Of a DNA stretch of 64,000 nt, positions 8,633 to 17,613 are shown in pieces (within the stretch, counting starts at the first letter, position 1; the number at the start of each line of letters is the position of its first letter). The notes beneath the pieces were generated by a model that searched no databases, was not told the DNA's origin, and saw only the letters and a list, made by a program, of their open reading frames with translations. The stretch is from Yersinia proxima (lineage in GTDB: Bacteria > Pseudomonadota > Gammaproteobacteria > Enterobacterales > Enterobacteriaceae). The DNA is taken from contig NZ_CABHYG010000004.1 in the NCBI RefSeq assembly GCF_902170785.1, positions 248,001-312,000 of the forward strand, given 5' to 3'. The position numbers and the translations under genes were made by a program.

Positions 8633-9778
8633 ATGGCAAAGTTCGATACCCTAACCGTCCATGCCGGTTATACTCCAGACAGCACCGGTGCAGTGATGCC
8701 CGCGATTTACGCGACATCCACTTTCGCACAACCGGCCCCCGGCGAACATACCGGGTATGAATATTCCCGCAGTGGTAACCCAACACGTACCGCACTGGAA
8801 AAAGCGATTGCAGAATTGGAAGGCGGCATTCGTGGTTATGCTTTTGCTTCTGGCTTAGCTGCCTGCTCGACCGTTCTGGAACTACTGGATCAAGGTAGCC
8901 ATATCATTGCCGTCGATGATTTATATGGCGGAACCTACCGTCTGCTGGAGAAAGTACGCAGCCGCACCGCCGGCTTGCGAGTCACTTATGTCTCACCTGC
9001 GGATACCGCAGCCTTGGAACAGGCCATTTTACCTGACACCAAAATGATCTGGGTGGAGACGCCAACTAACCCATTGTTAAAATTGGCGGATCTGACGGCG
9101 ATTGCTGCTATTGCCAAGAAACATCAATTGATTAGTGTGGCAGACAACACCTTTGCCTCCCCGTATATTCAGCGCCCACTGGATTTAGGATTTGATATTG
9201 TGGTGCATTCAGCCACCAAATACCTTAATGGTCACTCCGATGTCGTCGCGGGTGTCGCGGCGGTAGGCAATAACCCTGAATTGGCCGAACAATTAGGCTT
9301 TTTACACAATGCAGTCGGCGGGATTTTAGACCCGTTCAGTAGCTTCCTGACATTGCGCGGTTTACGAACTTTGGCTTTACGAATGGCGCGACATAATGAT
9401 AGCGCTCAGCGCATTGCCGAATGGCTTGAACAGCAGCCGCAAGTGGAGAATGTGTATTACCCGGGGCTAAAAAGCCACCCGCAACACGCACTGGCAGCCA
9501 AACAGATGGCCGGTTTTGGCGGCATGATTTCGGTACGATTAAAAGGCGATGATGAGTTTGCACGCGCCGTTATTAAGCGCTCACATTTGTTTACGCTGGC
9601 CGAAAGCCTCGGTGGTGTTGAAAGTTTGATCAGCCAGCCCTACAGCATGACTCATGCCTCAATCCCACTGGAAACGCGCTTGAAACACGGCATCACTCCG
9701 CAATTATTGCGTTTATCCGTGGGAATTGAAGATACCGAAGACTTGATTGCAGACTTAGCACAGGCGCTGAATGGCTAA
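8633..9778 (+). CDS. cystathionine gamma-lyase (Cys/Met metabolism PLP enzyme)
   Basis: 381 residues of the trans-sulfuration fold-type I family. Landmarks are YSRSGNPTRTALE, the phosphate-binding YAFASGLAAC, VADNTFASPY and the PLP Lys ~196 in HSATKYLNGHSD. MetB (gamma-synthase) and gamma-lyases are hard to separate by eye, but cotranscription with cystathionine beta-synthase makes gamma-lyase the logical activity: cystathionine to cysteine, 2-oxobutyrate and ammonia. AAGGATTTTTATC precedes the ATG. The two genes together would let the cell draw cysteine from methionine/homocysteine. A shared terminator separates it from the convergent importer operon. Confidence 0.85.
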   Translation: MAKFDTLTVHAGYTPDSTGAVMPAIYATSTFAQPAPGEHTGYEYSRSGNPTRTALEKAIAELEGGIRGYAFASGLAACSTVLELLDQGSHIIAVDDLYGGTYRLLEKVRSRTAGLRVTYVSPADTAALEQAILPDTKMIWVETPTNPLLKLADLTAIAAIAKKHQLISVADNTFASPYIQRPLDLGFDIVVHSATKYLNGHSDVVAGVAAVGNNPELAEQLGFLHNAVGGILDPFSSFLTLRGLRTLALRMARHNDSAQRIAEWLEQQPQVENVYYPGLKSHPQHALAAKQMAGFGGMISVRLKGDDEFARAVIKRSHLFTLAESLGGVESLISQPYSMTHASIPLETRLKHGITPQLLRLSVGIEDTEDLIADLAQALNG

Positions 9779-9793
9779 TATTCAATAAGACCC

Positions 9794-9822
9794 AAAAGGT
9801 AGGAATGGAGAACATTCCTACC
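9794..9822. terminator. convergent terminator (gamma-lyase / MetI)
   Basis: GGTAGGAATG and CATTCCTACC form a perfect 10-bp stem with a 5-nt loop. On the minus strand it is followed by TTTTGGG, so it serves the minus-strand importer operon best and may act in both directions. Confidence 0.7.
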
Positions 9823-9840
9823 TAAATACACAGATATAGT

Positions 9841-10512
9841 TTAACGCCGATGAGCTAATGACCTAACCCATCGATCACCCAAACTTTGTACCCCCTGCAC
9901 CAAAATCACCAATATGACTAAGGTGGCGACCATCACTTCATTATTAAACCGCTGATAACCATAACGAATAGCTAAATCGCCCAAACCACCGCCGCCAATA
10001 ACTCCGGCCATGGAAGAGAACCCCACCAGCATCACCACGGTTAAGGTAACCCCAGCTAACAAAGCCGGTAAGGCTTCCGGTAATAGTACTTTTTGCACCA
10101 CATGCCGCGCGGAGCCGCCCATTGATAAAATGGCCTCAATTCGCCCCTTATCAACTTCATCCAGCGCAGCCTCAACGACCCGGGCAAAAAACGGAATCGC
10201 CCCAAGTGTGATAGGCACAATAGCCGCTGTGCTACCTAAGGTAGTGCCGATAATCCAACGAGTAATGGGAATAAGCGCAATCAGCAACACCACAAAAGGC
10301 ATTGAGCGTCCCAGATTCACAATTGCGCCGACCAATGTATTCACGCGGGGAGCAGGTAGCACCCCATTCGGGCGCGAAACAAATAATAAGACGCCCAATG
10401 GCAGGCCAATCAATATCGTGAAAAAGGTGGCGATCACCACCATATAGATAGTTTCACCGGTCGCATTGGCGACCAATTCCAGCAGATCCTGCCAACTCAT
10501 GCCACTGTTCAT
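9841..10512 (-). CDS. MetI-type ABC transporter permease
   Basis: 223 residues, close to MetI (217). Five or so hydrophobic helices and a cytoplasmic coupling loop of the EAA type ([22 protein letters not shown]) mark a methionine-uptake-transporter-family permease. The ATG overlaps the metN-like stop codon by 4 bp (ATGA), so translation is probably coupled. It is the last gene of the minus-strand unit oxygenase-MetQ-MetN-MetI. Substrate is unknown: L- or D-methionine, cystine or another small thio-compound are all possible given the transsulfuration genes facing it. Confidence 0.85.
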   Translation of the reverse strand: MNSGMSWQDLLELVANATGETIYMVVIATFFTILIGLPLGVLLFVSRPNGVLPAPRVNTLVGAIVNLGRSMPFVVLLIALIPITRWIIGTTLGSTAAIVPITLGAIPFFARVVEAALDEVDKGRIEAILSMGGSARHVVQKVLLPEALPALLAGVTLTVVMLVGFSSMAGVIGGGGLGDLAIRYGYQRFNNEVMVATLVILVILVQGVQSLGDRWVRSLAHRR

Positions 10513-11495
10513 ATCAGTTCTGCCCTCACACCACGCTCATTGAGAAATTGTAAGACTTCAGCTAAATTCAACCCGCCGTCTGGGTGGCTGAAATCAACTT
10601 GTAAACGCCCGACCCGTTGACCACCAATCGATTCGACGCCGCCGCCGAGCAGAGTGACCCCGACCGCATGACGTTGCGCCAATTCACTGAGTACCGGCGA
10701 GGCCGAGACGGTATCAAAGAAAGTCAGTTCCGCCACCGGCGCGCCGGAGAGGGATGCCGGGCCACGTGCAGGCAGCAATGAGCGCCCCAGACGAGAGTGA
10801 GGTGAAGAGAGTAAATCTGCTATCGCGCCGGTTTCGACCACCCGCCCACGTTCCAGTAACGCAGCAGTATCACAGATGGATTTCACGACATCCAACTCAT
10901 GGGTAATCAGCACAATGGTTAACCCCAGTTGGCGATTAATATCACTGAGCAGCGCCAATATCGAAGCGGTAGTTTCAGGATCCAACGCACTGGTGGCTTC
11001 ATCAGATAACAAATAGGACGGCTTAGCCGCCAGCGCTCTGGCAATGCCGACTCGCTGCTTTTGCCCCCCAGATAGCTGCGAGGGAAAAGCATGGGCTTTA
11101 TCACCCAATCCGACTAAATCCAATAGATCTGCCACGCGAGTTTGGCGTTGTGCTTTCGGCATACCAATAATTTCCAATCCAACAGCGATGTTGTCCCATA
11201 CGTTACGTGAATGGAGTAAGTGGAAATTCTGGAAGATCATGCCGATATTCTGCCGTTGCAGACGTAATTCACGATCAGAAAGTGTGGTTAACTCGCGGCC
11301 ATCCACTTGAATACGGCCCGAAGTGGGCCGTTCCAGTAAATTCAGGCAGCGGATTAAGGTACTTTTACCCGCCCCGCTGCGGCCAATAATACCGAACACC
11401 GAGCCGGTCGGGATCTCCAGTGAGACCTCCTCCAGGGCCACCATCGGCAGCCCCCCTTGCGTGTAGGTTTTACTCAGGCGTTCGATGCTAATCAT
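10509..11495 (-). CDS. MetN-type ABC transporter ATPase with C-terminal NIL domain
   Basis: 328 residues. Walker [10 protein letters not shown] (~38-46), signature [15 protein letters not shown], and the MetN-typical Walker B region [10 protein letters not shown] are visible. Residues ~250-328 form the NIL regulatory domain, which in MetN binds methionine and gives trans-inhibition. It overlaps metQ-like and metI-like neighbours by 4 bp on both sides. Probably a paralogue, since enterobacteria normally also keep metNIQ elsewhere in the chromosome; that second copy is not in this window. Confidence 0.88.
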   Translation of the reverse strand: MISIERLSKTYTQGGLPMVALEEVSLEIPTGSVFGIIGRSGAGKSTLIRCLNLLERPTSGRIQVDGRELTTLSDRELRLQRQNIGMIFQNFHLLHSRNVWDNIAVGLEIIGMPKAQRQTRVADLLDLVGLGDKAHAFPSQLSGGQKQRVGIARALAAKPSYLLSDEATSALDPETTASILALLSDINRQLGLTIVLITHELDVVKSICDTAALLERGRVVETGAIADLLSSPHSRLGRSLLPARGPASLSGAPVAELTFFDTVSASPVLSELAQRHAVGVTLLGGGVESIGGQRVGRLQVDFSHPDGGLNLAEVLQFLNERGVRAELI

Positions 11496-12316
11496 GATTT
11501 GATGCCTGCCACCGGGATAACAGAACCGGCATATTTTTCAGTGATAAACTTCGCCACTTCTGGTGACTGCAAGTCTTTCGCCAACTGCTTGATACGCGGG
11601 TCATTTTCCAACGCAGGTGTGGTTACCAGAATATTGGCATAAGGGTTACCAGCAGCCTTCTCCAGCCCTAATGCATCTTTGGCCGGGTTCAAACCCGCTT
11701 CCAGTGCATAGTTACCATTAATCACTGCCAAATCAACATCATCCAGAGAACGAGGGATCTGCGGTGATTCAATTTCAAGAATTTTCAGATGTTTTGGATT
11801 GCTGGCAATATCCTTAGGTGTTGCCTGGTTTTTAGCCGGATCGGTAAAACCCGGTTTTAAGGTTATCAATCCCTGATCTTGTAATAAATAGAGCGCACGG
11901 CTGAGGTTAGTGACGTTATTCGGTACGGCAACAGTGCCCTTATCTGGCACATCAGCAAAGGTTTTATGTTTATGAGAATAGACGCCCAAGGGTTCAATAT
12001 GGACCGTAGCAGCAACGGCAAACTTCTGCCCTAGCGCTTGCTCTTGAGAATGCAGGTATGGAACATGCTGGAAGTAGTTAGCGTCCACATCGCCATGCGC
12101 TAGCAGCTCATTCGAGTTAACGCCATTGGGGATTTCAATGACTTTTAGGTTCAACGACGGGTCTAGCTTTTGCACGAATTGCAGAATTTCTGCATGAGGA
12201 ACCGGATCGGCCGCCACCCGTAAGGCTTCGGCAGCCTGGGCCGATAAAGTAAAAGTAGAGGTCAGAGCAGTCAATACTGCGGCGCGAACCAAGCCAGAAA
12301 TGCGTGTTTTAGTCAT
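11492..12316 (-). CDS. MetQ/NlpA-family periplasmic substrate-binding protein
   Basis: About 274 residues from the ATG at 12316; an in-frame ATG 9 bp upstream is the alternative. A signal peptide ends SAQA before AEALRV, with no lipobox Cys, so unlike many MetQ homologues it should be a soluble periplasmic protein. NlpA-family features include [13 protein letters not shown] at the start of the mature protein, [20 protein letters not shown] and [14 protein letters not shown]. It feeds the MetN/MetI pair encoded directly downstream. The oxygenase gene lies 37 bp upstream. Confidence 0.85.
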   Translation of the reverse strand: MTKTRISGLVRAAVLTALTSTFTLSAQAAEALRVAADPVPHAEILQFVQKLDPSLNLKVIEIPNGVNSNELLAHGDVDANYFQHVPYLHSQEQALGQKFAVAATVHIEPLGVYSHKHKTFADVPDKGTVAVPNNVTNLSRALYLLQDQGLITLKPGFTDPAKNQATPKDIASNPKHLKILEIESPQIPRSLDDVDLAVINGNYALEAGLNPAKDALGLEKAAGNPYANILVTTPALENDPRIKQLAKDLQSPEVAKFITEKYAGSVIPVAGIKS

Positions 12317-12353
12317 GATAATCATCCCAAAAATAAGTTTTTATAATTTAATA

Positions 12354-13430
12354 TCAATAAATTGTGCTGGCAGTAGCCGATATTACTGATGGTGCAACCA
12401 CTTCTGGATAGAATTTCGCGGCAACATCCGGGTGAGAGCGCAAACGCCCTTTGAGATAATTAAGCCCCACATCACGGAACAGTGGATTATCGGGGTCGCT
12501 CGCCGGGCCACGGGCCTCTGCGGCCAGTTCTGCGGTTAATGGATACAACGGAACCACTGCATCCAGACGGGCGCCGAGGAAAAAAGCAATGGATAAGCGG
12601 TCAGTCCCTGCCGGTGGGGTTTCGACCCGATGTACCGTGGCACGCAGATAACCATTACTGGCCAACTCCAGCAATTCACCGATATTGACCACAAAGGTAT
12701 CCGGCCGTGGCACCGCATCAATCCAGCGCCCCTCTTCCACTTCAACCTGCAAACCGCGTTGCTGGTCTTGCAATAAGAAGCTGAGGAAACCTGAGTCTTT
12801 ATGCGCGCCAACACCCTGCCCGCTTTGCGTGGTTTCTCTTCCCGGATAGCGGATCAGCTTGATATGTTCGTTGGGCTTATCGCCATACAACTCATCAAAG
12901 GCGTTTTCATCCAGATCCAATGACAAAGCAAAGGCGCGCAGTAAACGCAAAGCCATGCCCGTCATTTCGCGCTGCCATTGCAGTAAGGTCGGTTTTAATT
13001 CGGGCAGTGCTTCAGGCCACTGGTTGGGGCCTTGCAACCGCGCCCAACTCGGGGTGCCGGGTGTTTGGGGTAATGACGTACGCTCAGCACCGATATCAAA
13101 CTGTTCACGCCAATCTGGTTGACCACGCGTGAGTTCTGAGGCCGCGCGGTTGTAGCCACGAAAATGCGGTGAGCGCACCATGGCAACCGCCAGTTTCTCT
13201 TCATCAGGCAGAGCAAAAAATTCACGTGATAAAGTTTGTATTTGCTGTAATAACGCAGGGTCAATGCCATGTCCGGTCAGATAAAAGAAGCCAATATCTC
13301 GCGCGGCATGACGTAAAGCGTCTAAGAATGTCTGACGCTCAGTTTCACTGCCATTGAGCAATGAAAGATCCAATAAAGGTAATGTATCTGCATTAACCGG
13401 CGATTGACTGCTTAAGTGTTGGTGACTCAT
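12354..13430 (-). CDS. isopenicillin N synthase-like non-heme Fe(II) oxygenase
   Basis: 358 residues. N-terminal DIOX_N-like region (PLLDLSLL, ARDIGFFYLTGHGI), then the 2OG-Fe(II) core with iron ligands His210-x-Asp212 in GAHKDSGFL and His267 in RATVHRVE, and Arg278-x-Ser280 in DRLSIAFF for the co-substrate carboxylate. The family hydroxylates or desaturates small molecules with O2 and usually 2-oxoglutarate. Here it heads an operon with a MetQNI-type importer, so its substrate is probably what that importer brings in, perhaps a thioether or sulfonate; this is inference. ATG follows CCTGGAGTGAAAA. A 40-codon ORF overlaps its start. Confidence 0.82.
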   Translation of the reverse strand: MSHQHLSSQSPVNADTLPLLDLSLLNGSETERQTFLDALRHAARDIGFFYLTGHGIDPALLQQIQTLSREFFALPDEEKLAVAMVRSPHFRGYNRAASELTRGQPDWREQFDIGAERTSLPQTPGTPSWARLQGPNQWPEALPELKPTLLQWQREMTGMALRLLRAFALSLDLDENAFDELYGDKPNEHIKLIRYPGRETTQSGQGVGAHKDSGFLSFLLQDQQRGLQVEVEEGRWIDAVPRPDTFVVNIGELLELASNGYLRATVHRVETPPAGTDRLSIAFFLGARLDAVVPLYPLTAELAAEARGPASDPDNPLFRDVGLNYLKGRLRSHPDVAAKFYPEVVAPSVISATASTIY

Positions 13431-13515
13431 TTTTCACTCCAGGATGTTCAGTGGGCTGCTTTTTTTGCTCAGAACCAATGAAAACTGGACAACCATACAA
13501 ACGAATAATCAGCAT
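13393..13515 (-). CDS. possible 40-residue upstream ORF overlapping the oxygenase start
   Basis: ATG at 13515 is preceded by CTCAGGAGCTAAAT, a good ribosome binding site. The peptide begins MLIIRLYGCPVFIGSEQKKQ and runs 40 codons to TAA, overlapping the first 38 bp of the oxygenase gene in another frame. It matches no family I know. Translational coupling or a leader-peptide role is inferred; it could also be chance. Confidence 0.4.
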   Translation of the reverse strand: MLIIRLYGCPVFIGSEQKKQPTEHPGVKNESPTLKQSIAG

Positions 13516-13828
13516 ATTTAGCTCCTGAGCTGTGGGGTGAAAGTAGGCAGACGACAACACTCTCTATTTGGTTTGAGCGGCAAACCAATCTGGTTTTTAA
13601 CCATAAGACGCAGTTTTAAGAGCGTTCTCGACTAGATACTTAACAATCTATATCTAAACGATATAAATAATTAACACCGAAACTCAGCGGCACACCAATA
13701 TCAATCCGTTCTATGTTATTTCTTTCATTATTTTGTCTTATTTGGCCGCTACGCTGATTTGCTTTCCTATTGGGGTGGAAAGTATTAGGTTAACTATTGA
13801 TAGCCGTTATTCCGGTGAGGAATTGCCA
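13516..13828. other. divergent promoter region, oxygenase operon / HAD hydrolase
   Basis: About 310 bp, AT-rich. It must hold divergent promoters. No MetJ-box array (AGACGTCT repeats), Fur box or other known operator is convincing by eye. Confidence 0.45.
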
Positions 13829-13891
13829 ATGTCCAGCACCAACACGGTTAAGTTTCACTTCACCCGCTTTATCTATCTGGAGGTGGCTTAA
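13829..13891 (+). CDS. possible 20-residue leader peptide before the HAD hydrolase
   Basis: ATG with GTGAGGAATTGCCA upstream encodes MSSTNTVKFHFTRFIYLEVA and stops at TAA, which overlaps the ATG of the next gene (TAATG). The tight stop-start overlap suggests translational coupling, but a 20-codon frame could arise by chance. Confidence 0.25.
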   Translation: MSSTNTVKFHFTRFIYLEVA

Positions 13892-14550
13892 TGGATTTGG
13901 CTCTGTTTGATCTCGATGAAACTCTGATAAGTGATGACAGCTCAGGCTTGTGGTTACGCTGGCTGGTTGATCAAGGACTTGCCCCTCAGGAACTGGCTGA
14001 GCAAGAGCAGTATTTAATGAAGCAGTATTATCAGGGGAGCCTGTCGATGTCTTGTTATATGGAGTCGACCTTATCTCCGCTGATCGGCAAACACACCGTG
14101 GAAGTTGCCGGTTGGGTTGAGCATTTTATTGAGCGCGACATTTTACCCCGCGTGTATCCGCAAGCCAGAAAGCTCATGAACTGGCACCGTAATCGTGGTG
14201 ATTACATCGTCATTATTTCAGCCACCGGCGAGCATTTAGTTACGCCGATTGCACAACAACTCTCGGCCAATGCGGCATTATCTATCGGTGTCGAGGTAGA
14301 AAATAGCCGCTATACCGGCAAGACTTATGGCACGCTGACTTATCGCGAAGGTAAAGTTGAGCGGCTAAAACAGTGGCTTACGGAATCGCCCCAGTTAGAC
14401 TTCCAACGCACCTATGGTTACAGTGATTCCATCAATGACAAACCATTGTTGGAGTATGTTGATCGTGCTGCGGTGATCAATCCGGGTACTGAATTAGTGG
14501 ATTTGGCGATCCTACATGACTGGGATATCCATCATTGGCAACGGCGTTAA
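13891..14550 (+). CDS. HAD-superfamily hydrolase, subfamily IB (phosphoserine-phosphatase-like)
   Basis: 219 residues. Motif I LFDLDETLI carries the nucleophile Asp and general acid Asp; motif II is VIISATGEH; the motif III Lys is in YREGKVERLK; motif IV is YGYSDSINDKPLLEY. A helical cap follows motif I, as in HAD-IB enzymes (SerB, CicA and relatives). It probably removes phosphate from a small metabolite; the substrate cannot be read from the sequence. CTGGAGGTGGCTTA provides the ribosome binding site. gstB-like follows after 18 bp, likely in one transcript. Confidence 0.85.
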   Translation: MDLALFDLDETLISDDSSGLWLRWLVDQGLAPQELAEQEQYLMKQYYQGSLSMSCYMESTLSPLIGKHTVEVAGWVEHFIERDILPRVYPQARKLMNWHRNRGDYIVIISATGEHLVTPIAQQLSANAALSIGVEVENSRYTGKTYGTLTYREGKVERLKQWLTESPQLDFQRTYGYSDSINDKPLLEYVDRAAVINPGTELVDLAILHDWDIHHWQRR

Positions 14551-14568
14551 ACAAGACGGGAGTTTGAT

Positions 14569-15189
14569 ATGCTGACGGTCTGGGGTCGGAATAATTCGAC
14601 CAATGTCAAAAAAGTGCTGTGGTGTCTGGAAGAGTTGGGTGTCAGTTATGAGCGCATCGATGTGGGCGGGCAATATGGCAAATTGAATGACCCATTATAT
14701 CGCTCACTCAACCCCAATGGTTTGATCCCTTGCCTGCAAGATGGCGATTTTGTTCTGTGGGAATCTAACACTATTGTGCGCTATCTCGCGGCGCAATATG
14801 GCGGCAGTTCACTTTATCTGCCAGAGGCAAAGCCGCGGGCGGCAGCTGAAAAATGGATGGATTGGGCGACATCCAGTGTAGTGGAACCGTTTAAAGCGGT
14901 GTTTATCGGGCTGGTACGAACTGCGCCGGAGTTACAAGATAGAGCCAAAATTGCTCAGGGTATTGAGCAGTTGAATACCCTAATGGCAATTGCAGATGAA
15001 GCCCTGAGCAAACAAACTTATCTTTCAGGCGATAAATTCGGTATCGGCGATATTCCATTAGGCTGTCTGGCTTATGCCTGGTTCAATCTATCCATTGAGC
15101 GCCCGGAATTACCGCACTTACAGCGCTGGTATCAAGGCCTGACTCATAGAGCCGCCTTCCAGAAAGTGATTGATATTGGTTTAAGTTAA
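14569..15189 (+). CDS. gstB: glutathione S-transferase, GstB-like
   Basis: 206 residues. The N-terminal thioredoxin-like domain begins LTVWGRNNSTNVKKVLW, with the Asn-rich catalytic region and NPNGLIPCL cis-Pro loop, then ESNTIVRYLA binding the gamma-glutamyl end of glutathione; residues ~85-206 form the helical domain. It closely resembles E. coli GstB as I recall it. It conjugates glutathione to electrophiles in the cytoplasm. Lies 18 bp after the HAD hydrolase. A CAGGGG/CCCCTG hairpin and then a palindromic repeat follow. Confidence 0.85.
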   Translation: MLTVWGRNNSTNVKKVLWCLEELGVSYERIDVGGQYGKLNDPLYRSLNPNGLIPCLQDGDFVLWESNTIVRYLAAQYGGSSLYLPEAKPRAAAEKWMDWATSSVVEPFKAVFIGLVRTAPELQDRAKIAQGIEQLNTLMAIADEALSKQTYLSGDKFGIGDIPLGCLAYAWFNLSIERPELPHLQRWYQGLTHRAAFQKVIDIGLS

Positions 15190-15201
15190 TTAAACAGGGG
15201 G

Positions 15202-15215
15202 GAGCAAAACAGATC
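15202..15215 (+). repeat. 14-bp direct repeat, left copy
   Basis: GAGCAAAACAGATC here is repeated exactly at 15377-15390, one on each side of the palindromic element. It looks like a target-site duplication or recombination scar. Confidence 0.6.
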
Positions 15216-15221
15216 GCCCCT

Positions 15222-15372
15222 GAGGTTAATGGCAAAGTGTCCGCATCGGTGAAAACAGGCAGATCGTAAAGACGCCGTAAACCCTTCCCTGGGGGCTCGA
15301 CCCGCGCCCTCCCTGGCGCGGACGCTTTACTCTTCTACCTGCCCTCACCTTGCAAGATCGAGTCGTTGGGGT
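15222..15372 (+). repeat. ~150-bp palindromic repeat, copy 2
   Basis: Near-identical to the copy at 5446-5602 in the same orientation: GGTGAAAACAGGCAGATCGT, the central CGACCCGCGCCCTCCCTGGC and CGGACGCTTTACTCTTCT are shared, while the loop region (5507-5521 versus 15275-15289) differs. It lies between two 14-bp direct repeats in the convergent spacer of gstB and the TonB receptor, where its hairpin could also end transcription in both directions. Confidence 0.75.
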
Positions 15373-15376
15373 TTGT

Positions 15377-15390
15377 GAGCAAAACAGATC
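15377..15390 (+). repeat. 14-bp direct repeat, right copy
   Basis: Exact copy of 15202-15215 (GAGCAAAACAGATC), flanking the palindromic element on the other side. Confidence 0.6.
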
Positions 15391-15417
15391 TCCCTGCGGC
15401 TTCAAGTACGAAGGAGA

Positions 15418-17391
15418 TTAGAAATCGTAGCTGGCACCCACCATATAACGGCGACCATCCAGAACTTTATCGTTCACTTCGATATCCACTCGCTTATCCA
15501 GCAGGTTATAGACTCCCCCCATCAGACGAAACTCTTTCGTTAGCTGATAGTTAGCGCCTAAATCCACAAACGTATAAGACGGTGTGGTGGTGCCCATACT
15601 GGTACGATTAAGATACTCGGAGGTTTTACCGCGATAGTTGGCGCGAATCCAGGTTGCCAGATCTTCAGTGGCTTGCCAGTTCAATGTGCCGTTCAACATG
15701 TGTTTTGGCATCTGATTCAATGGCTGGCCAGAGAACTGACCACTTTTTTGCTCAGATTGAGTAAACGTATAGTTAGAGGTCAGTGACCAATCTTTGCTGA
15801 TATCCCAACCAAAAGTCGCTTCCACACCGCGCGTCATGGCTTTATCTACGTTGGTACGGTCACTGATAAACTTATAGCTGTTACCATTAATCATGCACTG
15901 GCCGGATGCGTTACCGGTAGTATCAGTACAGCGGCGAACTTCGGTAATTTTATCTTTAAAATCGGTATTAAATAGCGTCACGCCCGCATTCATACCTTCC
16001 TGGTTATCCCAGAGAACACCAATTTCCTCACTAATACTTCTTTCCGGTTTCAAGTTGGAATTACCGACGATAATTGCCGGGTCACCTTTCCCGCCGGTGA
16101 TTTGGCCCCAATTATCTGTCGCCTGACGTAAATCAGGTGAGCGATAACCACCGGAGACACCACCTTTTAATGTCCATTGCTCGGACAAATGCCAAACACC
16201 GTACATTCGTGGTGTCCAGTGAGTACCATAGTTTTCATCCTGATCCATACGGATGCCGCCGGTTAGCGCGAAATCATTGGTCATTTGCCATTCATCTTCA
16301 GCAAACAATGCCCAGCTCCAACGCGTCAGTTTGGTCAGATCACTGGCCGAGGCTAACTGGTTACCTTCATCATATAATTCTTCATAACGATATTGGCCGC
16401 CAAGAATTAACGTGTGGCTATCAAACAGGAAAGAAGTTTGGCTATTAAAGATATTATCGACACTTTTCATTTCACGTGATGGATTGCGGGTTTCATCGCG
16501 CTGAACATAGCTGGTGGAATTGCCGAAATCATAATAACCGTGATGGGTAATCGCATAATTATTGCGGTCATATTGCACATCACTGCTTTTACCGTTTAAC
16601 GCCACTGAACGCCCTGCGGTGGTATTTCTATCTTGCACATAATGGCCAATATCAAAATCAAATTCGTTTTTATCATCCGGTGTGAGTGTAAATGTCGCCG
16701 CTCCGTTTCTGAGGCGCTGCTCATTATAACCATCTATAATTTTATCTTCGCTACGATGAGAAAGCAGACCGCTGACTTTTAATCCCAATAAGCCGTCAAT
16801 TAATGGGCCAGAGGCATAGGCGTTGGTTTGATAAATATCGCCGGAGTTAGAGTCTTCCTGCAAAGTCGCATCAGCACGCACGGTGCCGTGCCACTCTTTG
16901 CCCACTTTACGGGTAATAACGTTAATGACCCCGCCCATGGCATCCGAACCATATAAAGATGACATCGGGCCACGCACTACTTCAATGCGCTCAATGGCCG
17001 CCAATGGGGGTAACCAGCCCTGTTCAATCCCTGAACCGTCGCTATTTGGCCGCGTACCACGGGTATCAACTCGCTTGCCATCGACCAGAATCAAGGTGTA
17101 TTTCGCCGACATACCCCGAATACTAATATCACTATGGCTTCCGCCGCCGGTAACAACCACACCCGGCACATCTTTCAGCGCATCGGTAATATCGGTATAG
17201 GCTTTATTCTCGATTTGTTCGCGTGTCACCACAGAAATAGACGCAGCCGAATCTTGAATTCGTTGTTGGAAGCCAGATGCCGTTACCACCATTGTATCTG
17301 TCGTAGTGGTTTCAGCAGCAGATGCCTGAGATGAGATAATTGTTGCTATTACCAATGCCGCAGCATTAGATTTCCTAAAGGCCTTAGCCAT
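15418..17391 (-). CDS. cirA: TonB-dependent siderophore receptor, CirA/YiuR-like
   Basis: 657 residues. A signal peptide (to ~SQASA) is followed by the TonB box DTMVVTAS (~32-39), a plug domain (~45-160, ISVVTREQIEN, SIRGMSAKYTLILVDGKR, ERIEVVRGPMSSLYGSDAMG) and a 22-strand barrel ending in the outer-membrane signature GASYDF with terminal Phe. CirA family members take up catecholate siderophores. E. coli has cirA directly next to lysP; here a permease and an ATPase lie between, the arrangement of the Yersinia yiu iron locus, so YiuR is an equally good name. GAGAACGTGTA precedes the ATG. A Fur-like box is ~85 bp upstream. Confidence 0.85.
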   Translation of the reverse strand: MAKAFRKSNAAALVIATIISSQASAAETTTTDTMVVTASGFQQRIQDSAASISVVTREQIENKAYTDITDALKDVPGVVVTGGGSHSDISIRGMSAKYTLILVDGKRVDTRGTRPNSDGSGIEQGWLPPLAAIERIEVVRGPMSSLYGSDAMGGVINVITRKVGKEWHGTVRADATLQEDSNSGDIYQTNAYASGPLIDGLLGLKVSGLLSHRSEDKIIDGYNEQRLRNGAATFTLTPDDKNEFDFDIGHYVQDRNTTAGRSVALNGKSSDVQYDRNNYAITHHGYYDFGNSTSYVQRDETRNPSREMKSVDNIFNSQTSFLFDSHTLILGGQYRYEELYDEGNQLASASDLTKLTRWSWALFAEDEWQMTNDFALTGGIRMDQDENYGTHWTPRMYGVWHLSEQWTLKGGVSGGYRSPDLRQATDNWGQITGGKGDPAIIVGNSNLKPERSISEEIGVLWDNQEGMNAGVTLFNTDFKDKITEVRRCTDTTGNASGQCMINGNSYKFISDRTNVDKAMTRGVEATFGWDISKDWSLTSNYTFTQSEQKSGQFSGQPLNQMPKHMLNGTLNWQATEDLATWIRANYRGKTSEYLNRTSMGTTTPSYTFVDLGANYQLTKEFRLMGGVYNLLDKRVDIEVNDKVLDGRRYMVGASYDF

Positions 17392-17475
17392 TACACGTTC
17401 TCCATGAGGTATTAATTTACTCAGAGCCTTTCCATCAGGTTCTTTTGCCTGTAGCGATACCGCCTGACGGGCAGG

Positions 17476-17490
17476 TGATAAATATTATTT
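17476..17490. promoter_or_regulatory. Fur-like box upstream of the TonB receptor gene
   Basis: TGATAAATATTATTT matches the 7-1-7 Fur model TGATAATNATTATCA at 11 of 14 specified positions. It lies 85 bp upstream of the receptor start on the minus strand. Confidence 0.5.
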
Positions 17491-17613
17491 TTATAAAAAT
17501 TGGCAATAGCTCACCAAAGCAGAAATAGCGCTTCCAACGATTTCTGCTTAATACATAATTATTGTTTTATAAAACCTGTTACTGCATAAATATACCCAAG
17601 TGTATTAAGGGTA

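Noticed and set aside
13516-13890. MetJ-box array controlling the sulfur locus
   Set aside because: No tandem AGACGTCT-like 8-mers found; scattered CTAGATA/CTATATC fragments are too weak.
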